Part shown: positions 53,754 to 62,124 of the stretch, piece after piece
How the letters are laid out: each line of letters begins with the position of its first letter
Numbering within the stretch: the stretch's first letter is position 1
From: CAVPGP01 sp963718065
GTDB taxonomy: Bacteria; Actinomycetota; Thermoleophilia; Gaiellales; Gaiellaceae
Length of the DNA stretch: 64,000 nt
Direction of reading: 5' to 3'
Assembly (NCBI GenBank): GCA_963718065.1
Contig: CAVQYE010000009.1
Coordinates: forward strand, 62,001-126,000
Notes under the pieces: generated by a model
Told to the model about the DNA's origin: nothing
Database searches by the model: none
Seen by the model: only the letters and a program-made list of their open reading frames with translations
Program-made: the position numbers and the translations under genes

Positions 53754-54536
53754 ATGGGCGAGTCCGCATCCGGTTATTCGCAGTCCCTCGAGCGCGGTCT
53801 GGCGATTCTCTCCTCTTTCTCGTCGGCGCGCCCGCTGCTCGGTGTGAGCGAGCTCTCGCGCGACGTCGGGCTCAGCCGCAGCACGACGCATCGCTACGTG
53901 GCGACGCTCTCCGCGCTCGGCTACCTGCAGCAGGACGCCGCGACGCGCCGCTACCGGCTCGGGCCGCGGGTGCTCGACCTCGGCTTCTCGGCGATCAACT
54001 CGATGGAGCTCCGCGAGATCTCCGTCCCGCACCTGCAGCAGCTGAGCGACGAGACCGGCTACACGGTCAACATGGCCGTGCTCGACCGCACGGACATCGT
54101 CTACATCGAGCGGTGCCGCAGCTCGCGCGAAGGCCAGCGCGAGATCGACCTCAACCTGCATGTCGGCTCGCGCCTGCCGGCCTACTGCACCTCGCTCGGC
54201 AAGGTGCTGCTCGCGGATCTCGACCCGGAGGAGCTCGAGGCGGTGCTCGGGAGCGTGGAGCTCGCGAAGCGCGGGCCGAACACGCTCACCCAGCGCGCCG
54301 CGCTCGTCGCCGAGCTGGAGCGGGTCAGGACGTCGGGGCTCGCCGTCAACAACGAGGAGCTCGCGTACGGCCTCCGCTCGATCGCGGCGCCGATTCGCTC
54401 GCAGTCCGGCAGCGCGGTCGCCGGCATCAACCTCGCCGTGCACCGGACGATGGTCTCGCTCGACGAGATGGTCGCCCGGCTGGCCCCGCCGCTCAAGCGA
54501 ACGGCCGCCGAGATCTCCGCGCGTATCGGTTACTAG
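53754..54536 (+). CDS. IclR-family regulator, PcaR/PobR-like
   Basis: 260 aa. The N-terminal winged helix has YSQSLERGLAILSSFSSARP and SELSRDVGLSRSTTHRYVAT, then YRLGPRVLDLGFSAINSMEL, a linker typical of the PcaR/PobR group. The C-terminal effector domain has GSRLPAYCTSLGKVLLADL and NNEELAYGLRSIAAPIRSQS. It is divergent from the 12-gene aromatic operon; beta-ketoadipate or 4-hydroxybenzoate is the likely effector. Confidence 0.93.
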   Translation: MGESASGYSQSLERGLAILSSFSSARPLLGVSELSRDVGLSRSTTHRYVATLSALGYLQQDAATRRYRLGPRVLDLGFSAINSMELREISVPHLQQLSDETGYTVNMAVLDRTDIVYIERCRSSREGQREIDLNLHVGSRLPAYCTSLGKVLLADLDPEELEAVLGSVELAKRGPNTLTQRAALVAELERVRTSGLAVNNEELAYGLRSIAAPIRSQSGSAVAGINLAVHRTMVSLDEMVARLAPPLKRTAAEISARIGY

Positions 54537-54572
54537 AGCTCTCCAGCAGGCGTTTAAGCGTTTGAAACACCA

Positions 54573-54603
54573 TTCCGTACCTGGTACACGACCAGGTACG
54601 GAA
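54573..54603. repeat. Palindromic repeat copy 1
   Basis: TTCCGTACCTGGT / ACCAGGTACGGAA, perfect 13-bp arms with loop ACACG; preceded by TTGAAACACCA. Confidence 0.75.
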
Positions 54604-54651
54604 GCACCGCCATTTGGACTCTGTGCAGGCATTTCTTTGTTCGAAACACTA

Positions 54652-54682
54652 TTTCGTACCTGGTACCCGACGAGGTACGAAA
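54652..54682. repeat. Palindromic repeat copy 2
   Basis: TTTCGTACCTGGT / ACGAGGTACGAAA, 13-bp arms with one mismatch and loop ACCCG; preceded by TCGAAACACTA. It lies exactly 79 bp from copy 1. Confidence 0.75.
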
Positions 54683-54807
54683 GGAAGGCGTGGGCGCGGC
54701 GGACTGCCCCGCGTTGAAGCCCCGTCGCCCCGCCCGGCAGCGTAGGTTGGCTCCCTGATGACTTGCACCGAGCTCACTCGCATGCCCGTCGCGACGCAGG
54801 TGCCCGC

Positions 54808-55794
54808 ATGACGATCGTCGTGCTCGGGGCCGCCGGCACGATCGGGCGCAACGTCGTCGGCTTCCTCGAGGCGTGGGACGAGGATGTCGCCAAGCGGGAC
54901 TTCCGCCTCGAGGGCGACGAGCACGTCGATGCCCGCGACGCCGACTCGCTCGCACGCGCCCTCGACGGAGCCGCCGTCTGCGTGAACTGCGCCGACTACC
55001 GGCTGAACCTCGACGTTATGCACGCATGCGTGGCCGCCGGCTGTCACTACGTCGACCTCGGCGGCCTCTTCCACATGACACTCCGGCAGCTCGAGCTCGA
55101 CGAGGCGTTCCGCGGCGCCGGGCTCACGGCCATCCTCGGGATGGGCTCCGCGCCCGGCAAGACGAACCTGCTCGCTCGCGCCGCCGTCGAACGGCTCGGC
55201 TCACCGCCGGCCTCGATGCACATCTGGGCCGTGACGCGCGACCCGGCCGCCGCGGATCACCCGCTGCCGGCGCCGTACTCGGTGCGCACGCTCCTCGACG
55301 AGCTGCAGCTCGCACCGATGGTGCTCACGGGCGGCGAGCTGAAGGAGGTCGAGCCGCTGTCGGGCGCCGAGGAGCACGACTTCCCCGAGCCGATCGGCCG
55401 CGCCGAGGGCATCTACACGCTGCATTCCGAGCTCGCGACGCTGCCGGCTGCCTATCCCAGCCTCGACGAGGCGAGCTTCCGGCTCTGCCTGACGCCGCGC
55501 CTGCTCGACGGTCTCCTCGCGCTCCCGCCGGGCGAGGAGCCCGAGCCCTACGTGCAGTCAGCCGAGTCGGTCGCGGTGCACCTCGTCGAGGTCCGCAACG
55601 ACACGGGCGCGGTCGCGGGGCTGACGTTCACGCGCGGGGGCAGCGCCCGCTCGACGTCCGAGCCGGCCGCGCGCGCGGCTGCCGAGCTCGCGGCCGGCCG
55701 TCTCTCGAAGGCCGGCGCCCACGCACCCGAGGGAGCCGTCGACGACCCGGAGGCGTTCCTTCGGTCGCTCGACACCGAGCTGCGCTGGCAGTAG
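54808..55794 (+). CDS. Saccharopine dehydrogenase-like NAD(P)-binding protein
   Basis: 328 aa. N-terminal Rossmann fold IVVLGAAGTIGRNVVGFLEA; VCVNCADYRLNLDVMHACVA and HYVDLGGLFHMTLRQLELDE match the saccharopine-dehydrogenase family; GLTAILGMGSAPGKTNLLAR follows. Such proteins reduce or oxidise imino acids, but the substrate is unknown here. Confidence 0.82.
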   Translation: MTIVVLGAAGTIGRNVVGFLEAWDEDVAKRDFRLEGDEHVDARDADSLARALDGAAVCVNCADYRLNLDVMHACVAAGCHYVDLGGLFHMTLRQLELDEAFRGAGLTAILGMGSAPGKTNLLARAAVERLGSPPASMHIWAVTRDPAAADHPLPAPYSVRTLLDELQLAPMVLTGGELKEVEPLSGAEEHDFPEPIGRAEGIYTLHSELATLPAAYPSLDEASFRLCLTPRLLDGLLALPPGEEPEPYVQSAESVAVHLVEVRNDTGAVAGLTFTRGGSARSTSEPAARAAAELAAGRLSKAGAHAPEGAVDDPEAFLRSLDTELRWQ

Positions 55795-55837
55795 CGGACG
55801 GTACGATTGCCTCACCCCTGCTGAAAGGACCATCGCG

Positions 55838-55933
55838 ATGAAGGGTTCCGAGAAGCCGAAGCGGCTCGACAAGAAGAAGCCGCAGAAGACCCTGAAAGAG
55901 AAGCGCGCCGAAAAGAAGGCGAAGAAGATCTAG
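55838..55933 (+). CDS. 31-aa lysine-rich basic protein
   Basis: ATG 55838 with AAAGGA 9 nt upstream; 32 codons to TAG. MKGSEKPKRLDKKKPQKTLK, then more Lys/Arg/Glu and KKAKKI at the end: 14 of 31 residues are lysine. Short enough to be overlooked. It may bind nucleic acid or the ribosome; that is inference from charge alone. Confidence 0.6.
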   Translation: MKGSEKPKRLDKKKPQKTLKEKRAEKKAKKI

Positions 55934-56014
55934 TAGAGGCTTGGCTGCGGTGGCCGCTCGCCCGTTCGAGCGGCCGCTGCGCGAGGCGCCATCGTCGAGA
56001 GCTGGCGCCGCGAG

Positions 56015-56329
56015 CTAGCGCGGCCGCGTGAAGACGACGAGCAACGCGAGGTGCTCGTAGGCCACGAACCGATGCTCGACGTGCGCCGGCACGAAGGCGA
56101 AGTGCCCCTCATCGAGCTCGAGCCGGTTCCCCTCGACCTCGAGCACGCCTGACCCTTCGAGGACCACGTAGACCTCGTCGTCCTCGTGCGGCTGCTGGCG
56201 GTCGGGCTCCGGCGCGACGAGGACGTAGACGCCGATCTCCATCCCGGGCGACTCGTGGATGATCTCGTAGCCGCCGCCGGACTCGGCGAGCCTCCGCTGC
56301 GCTGCCTTGACGTCCAAGCTGCCGTTCAC
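56015..56329 (-). CDS. Small cupin-domain protein
   Basis: 104 aa from GTG 56329 (TTG 56335 is an alternative). Single cupin: YEIIHESPGMEIGVYVLVAP, QQPHEDDEVYVVLEGSGVLE with the metal-binding H...E, and GHFAFVPAHVEHRFVAYEH with the second motif histidine. Enzymatic role unknown. Confidence 0.83.
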   Translation of the reverse strand: MNGSLDVKAAQRRLAESGGGYEIIHESPGMEIGVYVLVAPEPDRQQPHEDDEVYVVLEGSGVLEVEGNRLELDEGHFAFVPAHVEHRFVAYEHLALLVVFTRPR

Positions 56330-56356
56330 GGGCAAACGAGTAGCACACGCGTCGGC

Positions 56357-56405
56357 GGAAACGTGGCCGAAACCTGAAGAAAGAGGCGGGAAACCCGGCG
56401 GAAAC
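56357..56405. promoter_or_regulatory. Helically phased GAAAC direct repeats
   Basis: GAAAC occurs at 56358, 56369, 56390 and 56401: spacings of 11, 21 and 11 bp, one and two helical turns, all on one face of DNA. It lies upstream of both the cupin gene (-) and the secreted glycosidase (+). Confidence 0.5.
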
Positions 56406-56494
56406 CCCGAAATCGAGGTTCTCGTCTTTACACGACGCTCAAACGGTCCCGGCTAGGTTCCTCGAGTCCCTGGCCGCAACAAGGAGGTATGCCC

Positions 56495-57880
56495 GTGCGT
56501 CGCGCCATCCTCGCGTTCGCTTTCGTCGCAGCTCTCGTACTGCCCGCCTCGGCCCTCTCGGCCGACCGGATGAAGATCGGTTTCCAGGACGACGTCAGCT
56601 TCCGCTGGTCGTCGGACTCTCCCGCGGTGCTCGACCGCGCCTCCGCCACCGGCGCTTCGATCATCCGCGCGACAGCCGACTGGTCGTCGATTGCGCCGAA
56701 GCGGCCGGCAGACGCCGCGAACGGCCTCGATCCGACCTACCGCCTGAACGATCTCGACGATCTCGTCCGCGGCGCGCAGGAGCGTGGCATGGACGTCCTG
56801 ATCACGATCTGGGGCACCCCGAAGTGGGCCGGTCCTGCGCGCAACAAGCTGCCGCGCAACCTGACCGACCTGCGCAAGTTCTCGCAGGCTCTCGCCGACC
56901 GCTACTCGGGCCGTCACATCGGCTACGGGTACGTCGGCCGGTTCTCCGTCTGGAACGAGCCGAACCTCGGCATCTTCCTCTCGCCCCAGTTCGACGCCAA
57001 GAAGCGGATCGTCAGCCCGAAGCTGTATGCGAGCCTCTACAAGGCCGCGTCAGCTGGGATCAGGGCCGGGAACCCGACGGCACAGGTCGCGCTCGGCGAG
57101 ACGTCCGCGCTCGGCCGCGACAAGCCGAAGAAGGGCGTCAACGACTCGGTCGCCCCGGCGACTTTTGCCCGGATGCTGGCCACGTACCGCTCCGGGATGA
57201 AGTTCGACGCGTACGCGCAGCACCCGTACCCGACGCGGCCGAATCTCGCCCCGACGTCGAAGGCCAAGTGGCCGAACGTCGTCCTGCCGTCGATGTCGAA
57301 GTTCGAGAAGTCCCTCGACACGTGGTTCCACCGCAAGAACACGCCGGTCTGGATCACGGAGTACGGGCACGAGACCAAGCCGGCCGAGCGCCTCGGCGTC
57401 TCGCTTGCGACGCAGTCGAAGTACACGTCGACCGCGATCTCGATGGTGCGGAAGGATCAGCGCGTCGAGATGTTCATCTGGTTCATCTTCCGCGACAACT
57501 CGAAGAGCACCTGGTCGAGTGGCTTCTACACCGCGTCGGACTCACCCAAGCCGGCGCTCGCGACCTTCACGCAGCTGACCAAGGCCTACGACGGCGACGT
57601 CCTGCACGTCAAGGCGGCAACGGCGCCGATGGTCAAGGTCAGCGTGCCGAGGCTGGCGCATTTCGCCGACGCCGGCTCGACGGTGATCGTGCAGTTCAGC
57701 TTGCGATCGGGAACCACGGAGATGGACTCCGGCACGCGCTACGCGCCGCTGACGGCGCAGGGCACGGTGTCGTTCCCGCTCGGGTTCAAGCCGGCTGCCG
57801 GGAAGCGGTACACGCTGACCGTCAACGCGTTCGACGAGCACGGCAACTCCACGCAACGCGGCGTCCTGCTGGTCGCCTGA
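56495..57880 (+). CDS. Secreted glycoside hydrolase, clan GH-A type
   Basis: 461 aa. GTG 56495 is preferred over ATG 56489 because AAGGAGGT ends directly before the ATG but 6 nt before the GTG. Signal peptide RRAILAFAFVAALVLPASALS. Barrel with acid/base Glu in GRFSVWNEPNLGIFLSP and nucleophile Glu in PVWITEYGHETKP, as in families 5 and 39. A C-terminal Ig-like domain (residues about 365-460; VPRLAHFADAGSTVIVQFSL...) ends the protein. Substrate unknown. Confidence 0.85.
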   Translation: MRRAILAFAFVAALVLPASALSADRMKIGFQDDVSFRWSSDSPAVLDRASATGASIIRATADWSSIAPKRPADAANGLDPTYRLNDLDDLVRGAQERGMDVLITIWGTPKWAGPARNKLPRNLTDLRKFSQALADRYSGRHIGYGYVGRFSVWNEPNLGIFLSPQFDAKKRIVSPKLYASLYKAASAGIRAGNPTAQVALGETSALGRDKPKKGVNDSVAPATFARMLATYRSGMKFDAYAQHPYPTRPNLAPTSKAKWPNVVLPSMSKFEKSLDTWFHRKNTPVWITEYGHETKPAERLGVSLATQSKYTSTAISMVRKDQRVEMFIWFIFRDNSKSTWSSGFYTASDSPKPALATFTQLTKAYDGDVLHVKAATAPMVKVSVPRLAHFADAGSTVIVQFSLRSGTTEMDSGTRYAPLTAQGTVSFPLGFKPAAGKRYTLTVNAFDEHGNSTQRGVLLVA

Positions 57881-57884
57881 CCGT

Positions 57885-58397
57885 CTAGCTCTGTGAGCCG
57901 AGAGCGCCGCGACGGGCGAGCCGCGCCACCAGCGCGAGCACGCCCGTCGCGGCCGCCACGCCCGCGGCGAGCAGCGCGATGCCGCCGCCGAGGGCCAACT
58001 CGCTCGAGGCGAGCAGAAACGCCGCGACAGCGGCGGCGAGCAGAGCCAGCGCCGTCACGCTCGCCAGCCGGCGGAAGACGAGCAGCGGCTCGTCGCGCAC
58101 CGACGGAGGGCTCTCGACTGCCCAGTAGCCGAGCTCCGCGCCGACGAGCAGCAGAGGCGCGATGACGACCACGAGCTGGTCCGCCGAGTCCCCTCGTCCG
58201 GCGACCGAGACGGCGTAGCCGGCGCCGACGAGGGCGAGTGCCGGGCCGATGAACCCCGCCCTGCGCAGGACGAGCGCCGGCAGCAGCAGCACCAGGCCGA
58301 GCACCGCCAGGAGCTCGACGGTGTCGCTGTAGCGATCGGCGCCGGTCGTGGCGATCGCGCCTGCGCCGCCCACGAGGGCAACCGAGGCGACGATCAG
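57885..58397 (-). CDS. Membrane protein, probable CTG start
   Basis: 170 aa if begun at CTG 58397, which forms CTGA with the DUF58 stop and starts LIVASVALVGGAGAIATTG, directly a membrane helix. The nearest GTG is eight codons further in. Four to five helices (LLAVLGLVLLLPALVL; LVVVIAPLLLVGAELGYW; ALALLAAAVAAFLLASSE). No recognised family. Last gene of the MoxR cluster. Confidence 0.68.
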   Translation of the reverse strand: MIVASVALVGGAGAIATTGADRYSDTVELLAVLGLVLLLPALVLRRAGFIGPALALVGAGYAVSVAGRGDSADQLVVVIAPLLLVGAELGYWAVESPPSVRDEPLLVFRRLASVTALALLAAAVAAFLLASSELALGGGIALLAAGVAAATGVLALVARLARRGALGSQS

Positions 58398-59665
58398 CGG
58401 CGGGCGTAGCGACGGAACGAGCTCACCTCCTCGAGTGGTGCCTGCAGCGGGACGCCCTGCCGCCATTCCGCCACCGCGATCCCAAGGGCGTGGTAGCGGG
58501 AGCGCAGCGTCTGGCGGCGCAGGAGCCATAACCGGTAGGCGAGCGCCGCCGCCTCGCTACGCCCCTCCGGTCCAGGCGCGAATGGGACCGGCGAGACCTC
58601 GACGACGGCCACGTCGTAGCCGCGCGCGCGCAGATCGGCGAGCGCGCCGACGGCCCGGTCGTCGAGCAGCGGCGTCAGCGCCAGGACGAGCGCCTGCGGC
58701 GGCAGCGTGCGGCGCGGGATCACGTCGATGTCCTTCCACGCCCAGTTGAGGACGATCTCCGTGTCGAGCAGCGACTCGACGATCCGGTACAGCTGCGCTG
58801 CGCCCATCCCGGGCACGAGCCACCGCAGGACGCCGCCGAACCCGACGAGCCCGACGCGGTCGCGGCGGCCCACGTAGCGCGACGCCAGAGACGCGGCGGC
58901 CCGCACCGCCATGTCGAGCGAGCTGCTGCCGTCCTTCCTCGCCTCGGTGAAGCTGTCGAGAAAGAGGATCACGTCGGTGTTGCGCTCCGGATGCGTCTCG
59001 TTCACCCACAGCTCGCTGCGGCGCGCACTCGCCCGCCAGTTGACGCGGCGGACGCGGTCGCCCGGCGCGTAGGGGCGGATGTCTGCGAACTCGATCCCGT
59101 CGCCCTTTCGGCCGGAGACCTCGTTGCCGACGAAGAGCTGGGTCTCGTGCGGCGTGACGAGCCGAAGCAGTTGCTCCTCGCGCGGGTACACGCGCAGCTC
59201 GCGCGGCTGGGCGAACGCGCCCTCGTCGACATAGAGGCCGAGCAGGTCACGGGCACGCGTGTGCACGCGACCGACGACGTAGCCGCCCCAGCGGGAGCAG
59301 CGCAGGCGGAGCTCCAGCTCCCGGCCCTCGCCGGCGCGAAGATGGATCGCCTGGGGATTCTCGCCGTCCGCGAGCTCGATCCCATCCGGGAGCGCGAGGA
59401 AGAGCTCCAGCCGTTCGATGGCCGTCGGCGAGAAGACCCGCATCTTCGCCACGACCTCCTCGTCCTCGAGCGCCCGGCTCCGGTCGAGGTCGAACTGCAG
59501 CTCCAGGCGAGGGCGCTCGCCGACGACGAGCCCCCAGCCGAGGACGAGAGCGAACGGTGCGGCGGCGGCGACCAGCTCCGGCCGTCTCAGCGCGAGTGCC
59601 GCGAGCAACCCGAGCGCGGTGAGTGCTGCATACGCGCCGAGCCGCGGCGAGACGGAACGGTTCAC
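58394..59665 (-). CDS. DUF58-domain protein
   Basis: 423 aa. Two N-terminal membrane helices (GAYAALTALGLLAALALRRP; LVAAAAPFALVLGWGLVVG), a beta domain, then the DUF58 core DGIEFADIRPYAPGDRVRRV followed by NWRASARRSELWVNE and a vWA-like fold (DVILFLDSFTEA). Such proteins pair with MoxR ATPases. GTGA overlap with moxR. Confidence 0.9.
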   Translation of the reverse strand: MNRSVSPRLGAYAALTALGLLAALALRRPELVAAAAPFALVLGWGLVVGERPRLELQFDLDRSRALEDEEVVAKMRVFSPTAIERLELFLALPDGIELADGENPQAIHLRAGEGRELELRLRCSRWGGYVVGRVHTRARDLLGLYVDEGAFAQPRELRVYPREEQLLRLVTPHETQLFVGNEVSGRKGDGIEFADIRPYAPGDRVRRVNWRASARRSELWVNETHPERNTDVILFLDSFTEARKDGSSSLDMAVRAAASLASRYVGRRDRVGLVGFGGVLRWLVPGMGAAQLYRIVESLLDTEIVLNWAWKDIDVIPRRTLPPQALVLALTPLLDDRAVGALADLRARGYDVAVVEVSPVPFAPGPEGRSEAAALAYRLWLLRRQTLRSRYHALGIAVAEWRQGVPLQAPLEEVSSFRRYARR

Positions 59666-60633
59666 GTCGTCGGGACGGCGTCTTCCGCGGAAGGAGCCGG
59701 CACCGACTCGAGCCGCTCGCGGACGACGTCCTCGGCCCGCACGCGCTGCACCCAGAGCTCGGGCTTGAGCATCAGGCGGTGGGCGAGCGCGGGCACGGCG
59801 ACGGCCTTCACGTCCTCGGGCGTGACGAAGTCGCGGCCCTCGAGCGCCGCCTTGCCCCGCGAGAGCTTCAGCAGCGCCAGCGTGCCACGGGGGCTCGCGC
59901 CGACAGCGACCTGCGTGCCCGCGCGAGTTGCCGAGACGATGTCGACGATGTAGTAGCCGATCGGCTCCGAGACGTAGACGGACTCGACCGCCTGCTGCAG
60001 GTCGAGCAGCGTCTGCCGGTCGACGACCGGGGAGAGGACGACCTCGTCGGTGCGCCGCTCCGCACGCTCGGTCAGCATCTGGAGCTCGTCGTCGCGCGAC
60101 GGATAGCCGACGGAGATCCGCAGCAGGAAGCGGTCCAGCTGTGCCTCGGGCAGCGGGTAGGTGCCCTCGTACTCGATCGGGTTCTGGGTCGCGAGCACGA
60201 GGAACGGCCGCTCGAGTGCACGCGTCTCGCCCTCGATCGTCACCTGCCGTTCCTGCATCGCCTCGAGCAGCGCCGCCTGTGTCTTCGGCGGAGCGCGGTT
60301 GATCTCGTCGCCCAGCAGCAGGTTCGCGAAGATCGGTCCGGCGCGGAACTCGAAATCGGCTTCGCGCTGGTTGTAGATCGACGATCCCGTCACGTCGGAG
60401 GGCATCAGGTCCGGCGTGAACTGAATCCGCTGGAAGCTGAGCGAGCTGGCCTGGGCGAACGAGCGCGCCATCAGCGTCTTCGCGAGGCCCGGGTAGTCCT
60501 CGATCAGGACGTGCCCGTCGCCGAGCAGCCCGAGCAGCACGAGCTCGAGTGCCTCGCGCTTGCCGATCACGGCGCGCTCGACCTCGTCGAGGATGCGGCC
60601 GGAGATCTCCTGAACGTCCTGGATCGTCGCCAC
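59662..60633 (-). CDS. MoxR-family AAA+ ATPase
   Basis: 323 aa. Degenerate Walker A EDYPGLAKTLMARSFA, Walker B LLLGDEINRAPPKTQAALLEA, sensor 1 FLVLATQNPIEYEGTYPLPEAQ, sensor 2 GASPRGTLALLKLSRG. A chaperone-like ATPase for maturation of partner proteins, here next to DUF58 and DUF4129 genes. GTG start at 60633. Confidence 0.94.
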   Translation of the reverse strand: MATIQDVQEISGRILDEVERAVIGKREALELVLLGLLGDGHVLIEDYPGLAKTLMARSFAQASSLSFQRIQFTPDLMPSDVTGSSIYNQREADFEFRAGPIFANLLLGDEINRAPPKTQAALLEAMQERQVTIEGETRALERPFLVLATQNPIEYEGTYPLPEAQLDRFLLRISVGYPSRDDELQMLTERAERRTDEVVLSPVVDRQTLLDLQQAVESVYVSEPIGYYIVDIVSATRAGTQVAVGASPRGTLALLKLSRGKAALEGRDFVTPEDVKAVAVPALAHRLMLKPELWVQRVRAEDVVRERLESVPAPSAEDAVPTT

Positions 60634-60642
60634 GACGAGACC

Positions 60643-61146
60643 TTAGAGGCTCTCCAGCCGGTCGAGGACTCGCTCGAGCTCGGCGGGCGGGATTCCCGGG
60701 GCGAAACGGATCTCCGGAGGCGGACGGTCGGCGTACACGAGCTCCCAGGTCTCTTCGCCGAGCACGGCGCGGCCGTGCGGGCTGTCGATGTCGTAGCCGT
60801 AGCGCGAGGCGAGCCGTGCTGCGGCGATCTCGCGCAGCATGGGGCGGAGGTGGAAGTGCAGGTCGGCGGCCCGCGCGATGCCGAGCTCGACCCGGCGCTC
60901 CGTCGTCTCGAGTTGCGAGGGCGGCAGGTCGCCGGGCGCCTTCGTCCGCAGCGCTGCCTCGAAGGTGGAGCGGCCTGCGCGCGGCGCCGCTCGCCCCGCC
61001 GAGTCGACGAGCAGGATCAGCGAGAGCCCGCCCGCGGTCAGCAGCAGCATGTCGAACACCAGCTCGGACGACACCGGCCGGTAGACGAAGAGCACCGCGA
61101 AGACGAGCACGGCGAGAAGGCCGAGCTCTGCGACGACCTTCCTCAT
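60643..61146 (-). CDS. Membrane-anchored protein of the MoxR cluster
   Basis: 167 aa with two N-terminal helices (VVAELGLLAVLVFAVLFVYR; VFDMLLLTAGGLSLILLVDS) and a soluble C-terminal part (LPPSQLETTERRVELGIARA...). No family recognised. ATGA overlap with the DUF4129 gene shows cotranslation; proteins of this size and topology recur in MoxR-DUF58 loci. Confidence 0.75.
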   Translation of the reverse strand: MRKVVAELGLLAVLVFAVLFVYRPVSSELVFDMLLLTAGGLSLILLVDSAGRAAPRAGRSTFEAALRTKAPGDLPPSQLETTERRVELGIARAADLHFHLRPMLREIAAARLASRYGYDIDSPHGRAVLGEETWELVYADRPPPEIRFAPGIPPAELERVLDRLESL

Positions 61147-62048
61147 TCGGGGATCGCGTTCATGCCGGCCGGGCTCATGCCGGTGCCGGGCTCGGCCGGC
61201 GCCGGCCGCAGCTCGTCGCGGACGCTCGTCAGCGCCGAGATTGCGTCCTCGCGCATCTCCTCGTCGATCACGTGGCGGCTGAACTTCGCTCGCTCAAAGA
61301 GAGCGGTGAGTCGCTCGACTGCTGCAGCCGACGCGTGCAGCTCGACGAGGATCCGGCTCAGCCATTCGAACGGCGCCTCGTGCGGCGCGCGCGCCAGCCC
61401 GTAGAACGCGAGCACGTTCTCGAGCCGGGCATAGGCGCGGATCACGGCCTCTCGCGGATCGCCCTCGCGCAGATCGTCGAGCGCCTCGTCGAGCGCGAGC
61501 GACACTGCTTCGGCGGCCGTTTGCGCCTCGCGGAGCGCCTTCAGCTTGGCGCGGCGCACGAGCACGATCGCGGTCACCACTCCGGCGACGACGACGCCGA
61601 CGATCAGCCCTGCGAGCCACCACTGGAAGATCGGCTCCGTGCCGGCCGCCGGTCCGGTTCGGGATCCCTTCGGGGGACCCGCCTGAGGCGGTCGCAGGAC
61701 GTGCCCGAAGATCCCGCTGTGGTGCGTGCGGAGGTACTGGATCCACAGCGCGATCGCGACCAGGACGAGCCCGGTGACGAGGTTGGCGTAGCGGCGCTGC
61801 TTCCGTCCCTGCGCCGCGTGGAAGACGATCGAATCGCGCTGGAGCCAGTAGAACCAGATCGCGAACGGGATCAACAGCACGAAGACGACGAGGAAGACCG
61901 TGAAGACGTAGTCGACGAAGCCGCCGCCGGGACCGGGGCCGCCCTCGGACCCGCCGCGCGGGCTGCGCGTGGCGAGTGCGACGACGACGAGCAGCCCTAG
62001 CAGGCAGGCGCCGACGAGTACCGCACGGCGTTGCGAATCGGAACGCAT
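61143..62048 (-). CDS. DUF4129-domain membrane protein
   Basis: 301 aa from ATG 62048. Three helices (AVLVGACLLGLLVVVALATR; FVDYVFTVFLVVFVLLIPFA; LAGLIVGVVVAGVVTAIVLV), then the DUF4129 region with REAVIRAYARLENVLAFYGL, FEWLSRILVEL and LFERAKFSRHVIDEEMREDA. In other genomes this domain ends transglutaminase-like membrane proteins of MoxR clusters; no transglutaminase gene is next to it here. Confidence 0.85.
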   Translation of the reverse strand: MRSDSQRRAVLVGACLLGLLVVVALATRSPRGGSEGGPGPGGGFVDYVFTVFLVVFVLLIPFAIWFYWLQRDSIVFHAAQGRKQRRYANLVTGLVLVAIALWIQYLRTHHSGIFGHVLRPPQAGPPKGSRTGPAAGTEPIFQWWLAGLIVGVVVAGVVTAIVLVRRAKLKALREAQTAAEAVSLALDEALDDLREGDPREAVIRAYARLENVLAFYGLARAPHEAPFEWLSRILVELHASAAAVERLTALFERAKFSRHVIDEEMREDAISALTSVRDELRPAPAEPGTGMSPAGMNAIPE

Positions 62049-62124
62049 CAGAGGCTGAGACGACCGCCCGACGCGGCTGGTTGGAGCCTCACGCACGGCA
62101 CCCTACTGGCATACCCTGGAGGGC

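Larger units (their letters stand above)
54537..54807. other. Gene-free region with two related palindromes
   Basis: 271 bp after the IclR gene; no coding frame supported. It holds two copies of a GAAACAC-plus-palindrome unit (see the two repeat entries). The second half has only weak features before the saccharopine-dehydrogenase-like gene. Confidence 0.6.

Noticed and set aside
27841..56440. Shared TTTACAC/GTGTAAA words upstream of the sigma factor (27812) and the glycosidase (56430)
   Set aside because: Only seven bases, in opposite orientation and without a consistent spacing to a promoter; probably chance.
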